This document shows, piece after piece, positions 8,775 to 17,458 of a DNA stretch of 64,000 nucleotides. Position numbers and translations under genes: made by a program. The DNA comes from Neobacillus bataviensis LMG 21833. Its GTDB lineage: Bacteria > Bacillota > Bacilli > Bacillales > Cytobacillaceae. The notes under the pieces were generated by a model that made no database searches, had not been told where the DNA came from, and saw nothing but the letters and a program-made list of their open reading frames with translations. The DNA lies in NCBI RefSeq assembly GCF_000307875.1, contig NZ_AJLS01000036.1, positions 1-64,000 of the forward strand, written 5' to 3'. Position 1 is the stretch's first letter. Each line of letters opens with the position of its first letter.

Positions 8775-8847
8775 TTTTTCTTTAATAGAAATAAACTAAA
8801 CAATGGTCAAAAACAGTCCCGTCAGTATGTAGTAAATAACTGAAACA

Positions 8848-8883
8848 AGCCGTATATTTGATAAAAAATCGTGATATACGGCT
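8848..8883. other. Inverted repeat
   Basis: A ten-base perfect inverted repeat (AGCCGTATAT / ATATACGGCT) with a sixteen-base spacer, extended outwards by partial matches. It is not followed by a clean T run, so I do not call it a terminator. It lies between the decayed GerPC-like end and the next minus-strand gene. Confidence 0.4.
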
Positions 8884-8945
8884 ACTTGTTATGCGTTTCG
8901 CATAGATCCGATTATTTGTGTTTACGATACACCTTGATTTTCCCT

Positions 8946-9203
8946 TTATACATTACCGACAACACCGCCAATATTTGGCTTAAAATCTTGATCAAAAATA
9001 ACCCCATCTAACACTTCAAAGCTATCTACAATATTATTTATATTCCCTATATTTAGATTGTTAATACCATAGTTCCCCCCCATGTTTAAATTATATTTCC
9101 TGTTTGCATCCATGCCATTTACCATACCTTCTCCAACAAAAACTGCGGCGCTTGGTTGGGGAGAATTAACATTCAACAATCCTATATTAACAATACTAGG
9201 CAC
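8946..9203 (-). CDS. GerPA/GerPF-like spore protein
   Basis: An 85-residue protein starting MPSIVNIGLLNVNS, as GerPA/GerPF proteins often start MPxIVG. It continues AVFVGEGMVNGMDANRKYN, which matches SIGEGHITGMDANEKVN in domain 2 of the protein at 8080-8601. It then has GGNYGINNLNIGNINN and an acidic D-rich end. GTG start with a run of G upstream. It is the third intact member of the local family and lies on the opposite strand. Role in spore coat or germination inferred. Confidence 0.6.
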   Translation of the reverse strand: MPSIVNIGLLNVNSPQPSAAVFVGEGMVNGMDANRKYNLNMGGNYGINNLNIGNINNIVDSFEVLDGVIFDQDFKPNIGGVVGNV

Positions 9204-9277
9204 TCGAATTTCCCCCTATAATAATCTGTAAAATATCCTATGTTCAAAAAATAAAACATGTGAAGAAGTAACCTGAA

Positions 9278-9433
9278 ATGTTCAAGTTTAAAGTGATACC
9301 TATCCCCCTTGACCATGGGTACCAATTTAATATTGATGCAATTTTATCTACAGTCACAGATCATACTAAATTGATTTATATCTGTTCTCTAAATAATCCA
9401 ATGGAAACGACAAAATCAATCGACGGAAATTAA
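9278..9433 (+). pseudogene. Fragment of a histidinol-phosphate aminotransferase (hisC) gene
   Basis: A 51-codon frame starting at ATG 9278 reads IPLDHGYQFNIDAIL, then TDHTKLIYICSLNNP, which is the recognisable internal part of HisC-type aminotransferases (normally ending CSPNNPTGT). Here the conserved Pro and Gly-Thr are lost and the frame ends shortly after. No N-terminal domain, PLP-lysine region or C-terminal domain is present. It overlaps the end of the YheC/D-like gene by a few bases. Likely a relic of an insertion or duplication. Confidence 0.7.
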
Positions 9434-10188
9434 CGGCTCTTACGATTTTCAATAATATGGTGCCAAATCTGCTGATCGACATAGTAAAATCCTGCAATAC
9501 CTGGAGTGGTGTTTACTTCAAAAATCTTCGGGTTTAGATTCGTGTCGACCCCAACATCTAATCCATATTCTCTAGTTGGGTATTCGCTTGCTATTGTTTT
9601 AGAAACCTCAATGGAAACAACTCTTATTTTTTCTAAAAAACCTCTTTCCTCTTCAGGATTCAATCTAAGATGATGATTCAACAGTTCTTGTATAGATAAA
9701 TTCTGTGAGCCACGGCTTCTATTTACGATTCCACTTTTCTCAAGCTGTCCAAAGCTAATCGTTCCGAGCATGCCGCTAACCTGCCAATCACCTTTGACAC
9801 ATTGAACATGAACACGAATAATAAAAGGTTGTCCACTTTTAGTTACGCTTTGAATCCCTTCCTGAATAATATAAGGGCTTAATCTCCCCAATCTTTCAAA
9901 TGGTTGTAATTGCCTATGAATCTGTTTAATTGTGAGCTCTTGATTTATAGCCTTTCCATGGATAGAAAAACCGTCAAGGGTATGGATTTGTTTTTTCCCC
10001 TTAGTGAGCTTGAAAACCCCTCGTCCTTGGCCGGAAGTAGCGTGTTTAATATACACTACGTTAAATTTAGTTAAGAAAAGATGTAAATTTTCCAGTGAAT
10101 ATTCAGCAGTTGCTGGAATGTATAGGGGGTTTATTTGACTAGAGTTTAAAAGTTTATACTGTTCCAGTTTCCCTACTTTTTGAACCAA
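9430..10188 (-). CDS. YheC/YheD-family (spore coat-associated, ATP-grasp-like) protein
   Basis: A 252-residue protein of the YheC/YheD endospore coat-associated group. That group shares the ATP-grasp fold of peptide and glutathione ligases. Visible marks are YIKHATSGQGRGVFKL (nucleotide-binding loop region), IIQEGIQ, FIIRVHVQ and, near the end, EYGLDVGVDTN followed by FEVNTTPG, equivalent to the metal-binding D-x-N of ATP-grasp enzymes. TTG start with GAGGTG upstream. The reaction is unknown. It lies next to the GerP-like array, which suggests a sporulation-related block. Confidence 0.8.
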   Translation of the reverse strand: MVQKVGKLEQYKLLNSSQINPLYIPATAEYSLENLHLFLTKFNVVYIKHATSGQGRGVFKLTKGKKQIHTLDGFSIHGKAINQELTIKQIHRQLQPFERLGRLSPYIIQEGIQSVTKSGQPFIIRVHVQCVKGDWQVSGMLGTISFGQLEKSGIVNRSRGSQNLSIQELLNHHLRLNPEEERGFLEKIRVVSIEVSKTIASEYPTREYGLDVGVDTNLNPKIFEVNTTPGIAGFYYVDQQIWHHIIENRKSR

Positions 10189-10286
10189 CGTTTTTCACCT
10201 CTTTCACAAAAAATACTTTTTCTATTCACTTTATTCAAATTCATTTGACAGGTACGGGTTAATTGGTAATTGTTCGATAAAATAAA

Positions 10287-10325
10287 AAATCCCGTAAACG
10301 TTGTTAAACAACATTTACGGGATTT
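10287..10325 (-). terminator. Terminator for the minus-strand quinone oxidoreductase gene
   Basis: A nineteen-base stem with one mismatch (begins AAATCCCGTAAACG). Its minus-strand reading ends in a T-rich tail. It lies about 70 bases after the oxidoreductase stop codon, just beyond the tRNA remnant. Confidence 0.75.
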
Positions 10326-10330
10326 AACAT

Positions 10331-10381
10331 TACGTCCCAAAGAGGATACAAACCTCCGACCTACCGTTTAAGAATGTGTTG
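10331..10381 (-). pseudogene. Decayed 3' part of tRNA-Arg(CCT)
   Basis: Aligned by eye with the intact tRNA-Arg at 13770-13843, 44 of 51 bases match, in the same orientation. The match covers the 3' acceptor strand, T arm, variable region and the 3' side of the anticodon stem-loop, then stops; no D arm or 5' acceptor strand is present. It lies between a terminator and the end of the quinone oxidoreductase gene. It may be an old attachment site of an element lying between it and the intact tRNA. Confidence 0.75.
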
Positions 10382-10395
10382 TATCTTCAATCACA

Positions 10396-11382
10396 TTAGT
10401 TTTTTGCGATTTCCAATACCATTTTCCCATTGGCTTTGCTGCTTACAATCTGGGTATGTGCTTTGGCCGCTTCTTCCAGCGGCAGTATTGTTCCTACGAA
10501 TGGTTGTAGTCCACCCATTTTCAGAGCCGCTTCAACAGCAACTAAACTTTCATTGTATTCGTCCAATGGTGCATTCCATACGGCCATGCCGAAGATATCC
10601 GCTTCTTTGGCCATGATTAGGCGTGGATTGAAATCCAATGATCCGCGGTTGCCTACTATGACTATCCGTCCATACTTGTTGATCAGCTTTACGTCTTCTT
10701 CCAGATTTACATTGGCCAGCATCTCAATAATAACATCAACTCCTGCACCGTTTGTAATGGAAGGGATTTCCTTCAAATAATCAGCTTGATTGTGGTTAAG
10801 GACTGCATCGGCACCGGATTTTCTTACTATTTCCATATTTTCTTCTGTGCCGGCAGTTCCGATTACTTGTGCGCCAACATATTTTGCCAGTTGTAAAGCC
10901 AAGATCCCTACACCACCGGAAGCACCATGGATCAATACCGTTTCACCTGGTTTTAAATGTGCCCGGTGAAAAAGTGCGCGATAGGCAGCAGTGACAGGGA
11001 TGCCAAGTGCTGCACCTTGTTCAAAGCTTAACGATTCCGGCAATTTATGCACGGCAGTGACATCACAAACTACTTTTTCCGCATATGTTCCCGTTTTTCT
11101 TTTTGCCAATGCTGAAGCGACAAATACACGGTCGCCGGTCTTGAGCCTAGTAACACCGGAACCAACCTCATCCACTACACCTGAGCCATCAAATCCGGGG
11201 ATATATGGCAGCTCCGGATTGAAAAAGGCATAACCTCCTGCCCGTATATACGTTTCAGCTGGATTTACCCCGGCATAATAAAGCTTTACACGGATTTCGT
11301 TTTCTCCAGGTACTGGTTCTTCAACTTCTACCAGTTTTAACACTTCAGGTTCCCCAAAGGACGACATTTGAATAGCTTTCAT
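10396..11382 (-). CDS. NADPH:quinone oxidoreductase / zinc-type alcohol dehydrogenase family
   Basis: Medium-chain reductase of 328 residues, the normal length of the zeta-crystallin/QOR branch. The N-terminal GroES-like domain shows YYAGVNPAETYIRAG and PYIPGFDGSGVV. The NAD(P)-binding motif is HGASGGVGILALQLAK (about 150-165). The structural zinc cysteines of true alcohol dehydrogenases are absent, as expected for QOR. Such enzymes reduce quinones or alpha,beta-unsaturated carbonyls with NADPH in the cytosol. It lies on the same strand as the MocR-type regulator gene, separated by about 200 bases, and may be a regulated partner. Confidence 0.85.
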   Translation of the reverse strand: MKAIQMSSFGEPEVLKLVEVEEPVPGENEIRVKLYYAGVNPAETYIRAGGYAFFNPELPYIPGFDGSGVVDEVGSGVTRLKTGDRVFVASALAKRKTGTYAEKVVCDVTAVHKLPESLSFEQGAALGIPVTAAYRALFHRAHLKPGETVLIHGASGGVGILALQLAKYVGAQVIGTAGTEENMEIVRKSGADAVLNHNQADYLKEIPSITNGAGVDVIIEMLANVNLEEDVKLINKYGRIVIVGNRGSLDFNPRLIMAKEADIFGMAVWNAPLDEYNESLVAVEAALKMGGLQPFVGTILPLEEAAKAHTQIVSSKANGKMVLEIAKN

Positions 11383-11589
11383 TCGGCTTCCCCCTGTTTA
11401 TGTAAAATCATTTCTTCTTAATGATAGACTATCTTCTTGGCAAAAAAAACCTTTTAGGCAAAATGTGAATTTGAAATTTTGGTTATTTCTTTTTTGGCTA
11501 ATCAAATTGATTTTTGGAAGAACCACTCATTGTCTAAATACTTAATAAAAAAGATAGCCAACATAAAAATACTTTAACTAGCTCTTTAA

Positions 11590-12987
11590 TTATTTTGTTA
11601 TGCCCCAGCATTGCATTAATTGGTGAATGCCTTCCTCAATTTTCCCAAATGGGATGCCGCCAAACCCTAACAAAAATGTTGGATACTTATATTCTACTGG
11701 CTTTAACAGGTAATCGGTTACAGGGTAAATGGCGATAGAGCTTTCTGCCGCGATTATTTTTAACTCATTTTCACTTTTTTGCAGGGGGAGGGAAATTAAA
11801 ATGTGCATCCCGGCATGGTCTCCGGTGATGATGACTTCAGAATAATACGTTTTAAAGATATGGGTCAGTTTATCAAGTTTTTTATGGTAAATTTTCCGCA
11901 TGCGATTTAAGTGTTTTGAAAAATTGCCGTCTCTCATGAAGCTGGCTACAATATGCTGGTCGAATCTCGGGACAGTCGCTGAATAATAACTGAATGATTC
12001 CTTATATTTTTTCAGCAATGTTGTGGGCAAAACAAAATACGCCACTCGCAATGATGGCATTAATGACTTGGTAAAAGTACTCAGATAAATAACCTTATAG
12101 TTTTGGTCCATCCCTTGTAATGCGGGAATGGGTTTTCCGGTGTAACGGAATTCACTGTCGTAATCGTCTTCGATAATATAGCGATTTTCAGCTTTTGCTG
12201 CCCAATGCAATAGCTGTGTTCTTCTTGTTGCGGAAAGGATCGCACCGGTAGGAAATTGGTGGGAAGGCGTAATGTAAACCACATTCGCATTTGTTTCTTC
12301 AAGTTCATCCACAATCAATCCATCTTCATCAACCGGAATTGGGATCGCTTTATTTTGCAAGTGAATTCTAGGGATTGCCGAATATCCGGGATTCTCGAGG
12401 GCGAAGTTTGAATTATTTTCAAGCAGCCTTAAAATCATGGGAAGGAGTTGTTCCGTTCCCGAACCAATCACAATTTGCTCCGGCTTACACACAATCCCCC
12501 GCGATTGATAAAGGTATTTTGCTATTTCAGTCCGTAACATATATTCACCCTGGGGTTCTCCAATCTGTAACAACTCTTTTGATGGATGATCATATAAATC
12601 TTTAGCATATTTCCTCCACTGTGAAAAAGGAAAGGAGTCTGTATCGATTTTTCCGGGGTGAAAGTCAAATTTGATTATTTTGTCCTCCGAGTCCTCTACA
12701 GGCAACTCTACCTGTTCTGTATCGATATATGGTAATTCATTAATATCCTCTACAAAAAAACCAATCCGCGGTTTTGACATAATAAAGCCCTCTGCAATCA
12801 GCTGGGCATAGGCAACTTCAATAGTTGTTTGGCTGATGTTTAAAAAATCGGCTAATTTTTTTTTGGAGGGTAGTTTCGTACCAACTTCAATTTGTTTGCT
12901 CATAATAGCAGTTTTGATTCCAACATAAAGCTGTTCATACAAGGGTTTTGCTGTGTTTTTATTCAATTCAAACATAAGCATATCCAT
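11590..12987 (-). CDS. MocR/PdxR-type regulator (GntR HTH fused to aminotransferase domain)
   Basis: Transcription regulator of about 465 residues. The N-terminal GntR winged helix shows PLYEQLYVGIKTAI, LPSKKKLADFL and SQTTIEVAYAQLIAEGF. The rest is a fold-type I aminotransferase domain with the PLP-binding lysine in STFTKSLMPSLRVAY and an Asp/Tyr-containing YIIEDDYDSEFRY. MocR proteins sense PLP or related ligands and often control vitamin B6 genes. ATG at 12987 is chosen because AGAGGAGG lies eight to nine bases before it; the ATG at 13011 has none. It is divergent from an ECF vitamin transporter gene, the likely target. Confidence 0.85.
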   Translation of the reverse strand: MDMLMFELNKNTAKPLYEQLYVGIKTAIMSKQIEVGTKLPSKKKLADFLNISQTTIEVAYAQLIAEGFIMSKPRIGFFVEDINELPYIDTEQVELPVEDSEDKIIKFDFHPGKIDTDSFPFSQWRKYAKDLYDHPSKELLQIGEPQGEYMLRTEIAKYLYQSRGIVCKPEQIVIGSGTEQLLPMILRLLENNSNFALENPGYSAIPRIHLQNKAIPIPVDEDGLIVDELEETNANVVYITPSHQFPTGAILSATRRTQLLHWAAKAENRYIIEDDYDSEFRYTGKPIPALQGMDQNYKVIYLSTFTKSLMPSLRVAYFVLPTTLLKKYKESFSYYSATVPRFDQHIVASFMRDGNFSKHLNRMRKIYHKKLDKLTHIFKTYYSEVIITGDHAGMHILISLPLQKSENELKIIAAESSIAIYPVTDYLLKPVEYKYPTFLLGFGGIPFGKIEEGIHQLMQCWGITK

Positions 12988-13021
12988 TCGGGATTCCTCC
13001 TCTCTGACCATGGTGATTTTT

Positions 13022-13040
13022 TAAAAAGTGACACTTTTTA
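13022..13040. promoter_or_regulatory. Palindromic operator candidate between the MocR and ECF genes
   Basis: A perfect nineteen-base palindrome, TAAAAAGTG-A-CACTTTTTA, lies in the short divergent intergenic region. It sits just upstream of the regulator gene's ribosome binding site and about 100 bases from the transporter start. Position and symmetry make it the best candidate binding site for the MocR-type regulator. That is inference. Confidence 0.45.
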
Positions 13041-13137
13041 TATTGTCAGATTTTATTATACTAGTAATCATTAAAGAAGAGGAGATTCCTTTTTAATAAA
13101 CTGAACACTAACACTTGAAATGACGAGGGGGATTTAC

Positions 13138-13665
13138 ATGTTTACGACAGAACAAAACAAAACGAGAATCCTGGTTCTCAATGCACTATTTATTACTTTA
13201 ACATTCCTGGCTACAATGTTTATCAACATCAGGCTGCCGCTGATGGGAAATGGGGGCCTGATTCATTTAGGCAATGTGCCGCTTTTAATTGCCGCGTTTG
13301 TTTTTGGCAAAAAAACAGGTGCGATAGTAGGTGCCTTCGGAATGGCTCTGTTTGATATTGTTTCAGGATGGGCATTATGGGCTCCGTTTACGTTTGTTAT
13401 CGTTGGTGCCATGGGATATGTAGCTGGACTTATTGCTGAAAAGATACCCGGCAAAAAGGTTTTCGTACATGTACTGGCAGTGGCTGCTGCCCTGATTATC
13501 AAAGTTGTCGGCTACTATTTTACAGAAGTCATCCTTTTTGGTAACTGGATCCAGCCGTTCGGTTCCATACCAGGTAACATCATGCAGCTCGTCATCGCCG
13601 GCATCATTGTCGTGCCACTGGCAAATGGGTTTAAGAAAAGGGTTGGGCATACTAATTCAATATAG
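13138..13665 (+). CDS. ECF transporter S component (vitamin-type)
   Basis: Small membrane protein of about 175 residues with five to six hydrophobic helices, typical of the substrate-binding S subunits of energy-coupling-factor importers. Visible family marks are LPLMGNGGLIHLGNVP (substrate-side loop) and GKKTGAIVGAFGMALFD. The shared EcfA/EcfT module is not in the window. The divergent MocR-type gene suggests a vitamin B6 or related vitamer as substrate; this is inference. ATG at 13138 is preferred because GAGGGGG lies about six bases upstream, whereas the ATG at 13120 has none. Confidence 0.8.
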   Translation: MFTTEQNKTRILVLNALFITLTFLATMFINIRLPLMGNGGLIHLGNVPLLIAAFVFGKKTGAIVGAFGMALFDIVSGWALWAPFTFVIVGAMGYVAGLIAEKIPGKKVFVHVLAVAAALIIKVVGYYFTEVILFGNWIQPFGSIPGNIMQLVIAGIIVVPLANGFKKRVGHTNSI

Positions 13666-13670
13666 TTTTG

Positions 13671-13694
13671 AAGACCGGCGCTGACCGGTCTTTT
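13671..13694 (+). terminator. Terminator after the ECF gene
   Basis: Stem AGACCGG / CCGGTCT with a six-base loop and a short T tail, a few bases after the stop codon. Confidence 0.75.
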
Positions 13695-13735
13695 CATCTT
13701 CTACAATTTGCTATTTGCATATTTTTAACAAAAAT

Positions 13736-13768
13736 AAAAAGCCTTGATAAGTTTTTCAAGGCTTTTTT
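13736..13768 (-). terminator. Terminator after tRNA-Arg
   Basis: Symmetric stem AAAAAGCCTTG / CAAGGCTTTTT with a ten-base loop. On the minus strand it follows the tRNA 3' end by one base and ends in T. Confidence 0.8.
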
Positions 13769-13769
13769 A

Positions 13770-13843
13770 CGTCCCGAAGAGGATTCGAACCTCCGACCTA
13801 CAGTTTAGGAAACTGTTGCTCTATCCTGCTGAGCTATCGGGAC
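13770..13843 (-). tRNA. tRNA-Arg (anticodon CCT)
   Basis: A complete 74-base cloverleaf on the minus strand. The seven-base acceptor GTCCCGA pairs with TCGGGAC, the T loop is TTCGAAT, and the anticodon loop TTCCTAA gives anticodon CCT, reading AGG. No CCA is encoded. A terminator follows directly. A decayed 3' copy lies 3.4 kb away at 10331-10381 in the same orientation. Confidence 0.95.
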
Positions 13844-13905
13844 ACTTATTAGGAACGTTATTTATTATAATCAGTTAATCGAAAAAGGTCAATAAAAAGA
13901 TGTAA

Positions 13906-14649
13906 TTATTGGAACAGAACATCCCGGGACGCTTCCTTTTTTACAGCGGACCTCTCCCTGAAAATGACCCAAACGATTAAACCTAATGAAAGTAACAATC
14001 CTTCCATCGATACAATATACCAAGGGTATGGTCCAAGCACATCTAATAAACTTGCACTGTCAGGCTTGTGGCTTAGGAACATATAATTTCCGCCGACTAG
14101 TTTATTGATGACTATAATAATTGGCATTAATATATTCAAAAAGATAAACAATTTAAATACAGACCATATCGTTGGCCGGTAGCCTTTTGCCCACGTAAAG
14201 TAGAGCGGTACCCAAATAATCATTAAATGGGTATAAAAAAAGTGAAAGAATCGAAAATGAGGGAAGTCATAATTTAATAATGGAGTAAATAATGCCTGTG
14301 ATGCGCCAAGTAAAGCGGTAAATAATAAAATTTCATATATTATTTTTTTCCTAGTTAGTAATAAAATCACTGTTAATATCAGGCTGATGCTACATAGCTC
14401 CAGTGGAATGGCATGACTAACATTCCAGCTGCCATTGATTAACATCCAAAAATGATAAGTTACTTCTATTAAAATTAACGAAATTGCAATCCCAATTTCA
14501 GCAGCCCGCCATTTTTCTGTTTTCAAATTTTCCCTAAATAAAAATAGTAAAACTGAAACCACTACACAGATTGATATAATGACAAAGTGGCTGATTGAAA
14601 ACATTTCAAAATCAAAGTTTTTGTAACTGCGGCCAAACCAGCCTGTCAT
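13906..14649 (-). CDS. ywaF: TIGR02206-family membrane protein, YwaF-like
   Basis: Integral membrane protein of 247 residues with about seven hydrophobic helices, matching the YwaF (TIGR02206) family of unknown function in Bacillaceae. Recognisable conserved parts are FWMLINGSWNV, HAIPLELCSISL, and near the end DVLGPYPWYIVSMEG. A polar C-terminal tail follows the last helix. ATG with GGAGGT about six bases upstream. It lies downstream of mutS in the opposite direction and immediately beside tRNA-Arg. Confidence 0.8.
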   Translation of the reverse strand: MTGWFGRSYKNFDFEMFSISHFVIISICVVVSVLLFLFRENLKTEKWRAAEIGIAISLILIEVTYHFWMLINGSWNVSHAIPLELCSISLILTVILLLTRKKIIYEILLFTALLGASQALFTPLLNYDFPHFRFFHFFYTHLMIIWVPLYFTWAKGYRPTIWSVFKLFIFLNILMPIIIVINKLVGGNYMFLSHKPDSASLLDVLGPYPWYIVSMEGLLLSLGLIVWVIFRERSAVKKEASRDVLFQ

Positions 14650-14845
14650 TTAATAACCTCCAATATTATCAGATTTTATACATTATATTCGATAAATTCT
14701 CCTCTTACTCCTTTTAAATACTCTATTGAAAAATATAACCATTTCCTTTCTTATGGAAAATATTCGATGTATGCCTGATACCATCCATGTATGATATAAT
14801 AGTTTGTCGAAGATACTCGAAATGAATTTTATAGTGGAGGTCATT

Positions 14846-17446
14846 ATGGCTGCTTACACGCCGATGATACAGCAATATTTAACCGTTAAGGCAGATTATC
14901 AAGATGCCTTTTTATTTTTTCGCTTAGGCGATTTTTATGAAATGTTTTTTGACGATGCGATTAAGGCATCGCAAGAATTGGAGATAACTTTAACAAGCCG
15001 TGATGGCGGTTCAGAGGACAAGATTCCAATGTGCGGTGTTCCGTATCATGCTGCTCCAAACTATATTGAACAACTGATTTCAAAAGGGTACAAAGTGGCG
15101 ATTTGTGAGCAAATGGAAGACGCCAAACAAACCAAAGGCATGGTAAGACGCGAAGTTGTTCAGCTGATCACACCTGGAACGGTAATGGATGGCAAGGGGT
15201 TAAATGATAAAGAGAATAACTATATTGCCTCGATTACTGCATTTGACGATCAAACCTATGGTTTTGCTTATAACGACATCTCAACGGGAGAAAGCAGAGT
15301 AACCTTGCTATCAAGTAGTTTTGATGATGTATTGAATGAACTTTCGGTTTTGAATGCTAAAGAGGTAGTTGTTGCAAGCAGTTTTGACGAGGATCTGCAA
15401 AAGAAAATGCAGGAGCGTAATGTCCTCGCCATTTCAATTGAGGATAATAGTTCGCTAGATATGAATTTTTCTCATCTTCTCGAAGACCTTAATCAAGATA
15501 AATTGAAGCAAACAGCAGCAAGGCTTTTTAACTATTTATACCGGTCGCAGAAAAGAAGTCTTGACCATCTACAACCAGTTACCACCTATCAAATTCATCA
15601 ATATATGAAAATTGATTATTTTTCAAAGCGCAATCTAGAATTAACCGAGACGATCCGTTCCAAAGGAAAAAAGGGCTCATTATTATGGCTGCTCGATGAG
15701 ACGATGACGGCCATGGGCGGCAGGATGTTAAAGCATTGGATTGACCGCCCGTTAATTAATCAGGCCGAAATTGAGCATCGCCAAACGATCGTTGAAGTGT
15801 TGATGAATCAATATTTTGAACGTCAGGAGCTTCGGGAAAAATTAAAGGAAGTATACGATTTGGAGCGATTAGCAGGTCGGGTAGCCTTTGGAAATGTCAA
15901 TGCCCGTGATTTAGTGCAATTAAAGCGCTCCTTACTGCAGGTACCATTTTTAAAAGAAATCCTGCAGCAGATGCAGAATGAAGAAGTAAAAAAAATCGCT
16001 TCAGACCTTGATCCTTGTGAAGAGGTTACCGATTTGTTAGAGCAGGCGATTGTTGAAAATCCTCCATTATCTTTAAAAGAGGGGAATATGATTCGTGATG
16101 GCTATCATGCTCAGCTTGATCAATATCGTGATGCCAGCCGAAACGGAAAGACTTGGATTGCCCAGCTTGAGCGTGAAGAGCGTGAAAAAACAGGGATTAA
16201 ATCATTGAAAGTTGGTTATAACCGCGTTTTTGGCTATTATATTGAAGTTACGCGTGCAAACCTGCATCTTTTGGAAGAAGGGCAGTATGAGCGCAAGCAA
16301 ACATTAACGAATGCTGAACGCTTTATTACCCCTGCTTTAAAAGAAAAAGAAGCGTTAATTTTACAGGCGGAAGAAAAATGCGGTGTGCTTGAATACGATT
16401 TGTTTACTGAAATCCGCGAGATTGTGAAGGAGCAGATTCCTCGCTTACAGGCATTGGCGAAAACAGTCAGTGAGCTGGATGTCCTGCAATGTTTTGCGCA
16501 AGTCAGTGAGGAGCGCCGCTATGTGAAACCGCAGTTTTCAATGGAACGGAGTGTAGCTATTAAGGACGGACGTCATCCTGTTGTTGAAAAAGTGTTAAAC
16601 TCCCAGGAGTATGTACCCAACGACTGCCAGATGGATAGCGATCGTGAAGTCTTGCTGATTACGGGGCCGAATATGTCCGGTAAAAGTACGTACATGCGTC
16701 AGGTAGCCTTGACCGCCATTTTAGCGCAAATCGGCTGTTATGTACCAGCATCTGAAGCCGTTCTGCCGATTTTCGATCAGGTATTCACTCGGATTGGTGC
16801 GGCCGACGATTTAATTTCTGGCCAAAGTACGTTCATGGTTGAAATGTTAGAAGCAAAAAATGCGATTACGAACGCAACACAAAACAGCTTAATTTTGTTT
16901 GACGAAATTGGCAGGGGAACATCCACCTATGATGGAATGGCACTAGCGCAGGCAATAATTGAGTATATTCATGAGCGGATTGGGGCGAAAACATTATTTT
17001 CTACCCATTATCATGAGTTAACTGTATTGAATGAAGAGCTTTCAAAGTTGAAAAATATTCATGTCAGTGCCATTGAACATAATGGCAAGGTCGTCTTTCT
17101 TCATAAAATTAAAGAGGGACCAGCTGACAAGAGTTACGGAATCCATGTGGCACAGCTTGCGGAATTGCCTGCGGAATTAATCAGTAGGGCAAATGAAATT
17201 TTAACCGCATTAGAACAGTCAGATGTACCAGCTGTTCCAGCTAAAACGGCAGAAATAATCAAAGAAAAACCGCAAGAGCAGCCGGCGCAGCTGTCATTTT
17301 TTGATGAACCGAATGAGCCAAAGAAGCACGATCTCACTTCGAAAGAAAAACGAGTGTTAGAGAAAATAAAAGAATTAGATTTATTAGATGTTACTCCACT
17401 CCATGCGATTAATGTGTTGTTTGAGCTCCAGAAAAAGTTAAAGTAG
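14846..17446 (+). CDS. mutS: DNA mismatch repair protein MutS
   Basis: Mismatch recognition ATPase of 866 residues, normal length. It binds base mispairs and small loops after replication and recruits MutL. The mismatch-binding domain is at the N-terminus, with the Phe-x-Glu motif in [11 protein letters not shown]. The C-terminal ATPase shows Walker [14 protein letters not shown], Walker B/signature [12 protein letters not shown] and STHYHEL, then a helix-turn-helix dimer region and a tail containing QLSFFDEP, probably the sliding-clamp binding motif. ATG 14846 is preferred because TGGAGG is six bases upstream and [12 protein letters not shown] matches the family start. It is twelve bases from mutL, with which it forms an operon. 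Confidence 0.98.
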   Translation: MAAYTPMIQQYLTVKADYQDAFLFFRLGDFYEMFFDDAIKASQELEITLTSRDGGSEDKIPMCGVPYHAAPNYIEQLISKGYKVAICEQMEDAKQTKGMVRREVVQLITPGTVMDGKGLNDKENNYIASITAFDDQTYGFAYNDISTGESRVTLLSSSFDDVLNELSVLNAKEVVVASSFDEDLQKKMQERNVLAISIEDNSSLDMNFSHLLEDLNQDKLKQTAARLFNYLYRSQKRSLDHLQPVTTYQIHQYMKIDYFSKRNLELTETIRSKGKKGSLLWLLDETMTAMGGRMLKHWIDRPLINQAEIEHRQTIVEVLMNQYFERQELREKLKEVYDLERLAGRVAFGNVNARDLVQLKRSLLQVPFLKEILQQMQNEEVKKIASDLDPCEEVTDLLEQAIVENPPLSLKEGNMIRDGYHAQLDQYRDASRNGKTWIAQLEREEREKTGIKSLKVGYNRVFGYYIEVTRANLHLLEEGQYERKQTLTNAERFITPALKEKEALILQAEEKCGVLEYDLFTEIREIVKEQIPRLQALAKTVSELDVLQCFAQVSEERRYVKPQFSMERSVAIKDGRHPVVEKVLNSQEYVPNDCQMDSDREVLLITGPNMSGKSTYMRQVALTAILAQIGCYVPASEAVLPIFDQVFTRIGAADDLISGQSTFMVEMLEAKNAITNATQNSLILFDEIGRGTSTYDGMALAQAIIEYIHERIGAKTLFSTHYHELTVLNEELSKLKNIHVSAIEHNGKVVFLHKIKEGPADKSYGIHVAQLAELPAELISRANEILTALEQSDVPAVPAKTAEIIKEKPQEQPAQLSFFDEPNEPKKHDLTSKEKRVLEKIKELDLLDVTPLHAINVLFELQKKLK

Positions 17447-17458
17447 GGGGTATAGGCG

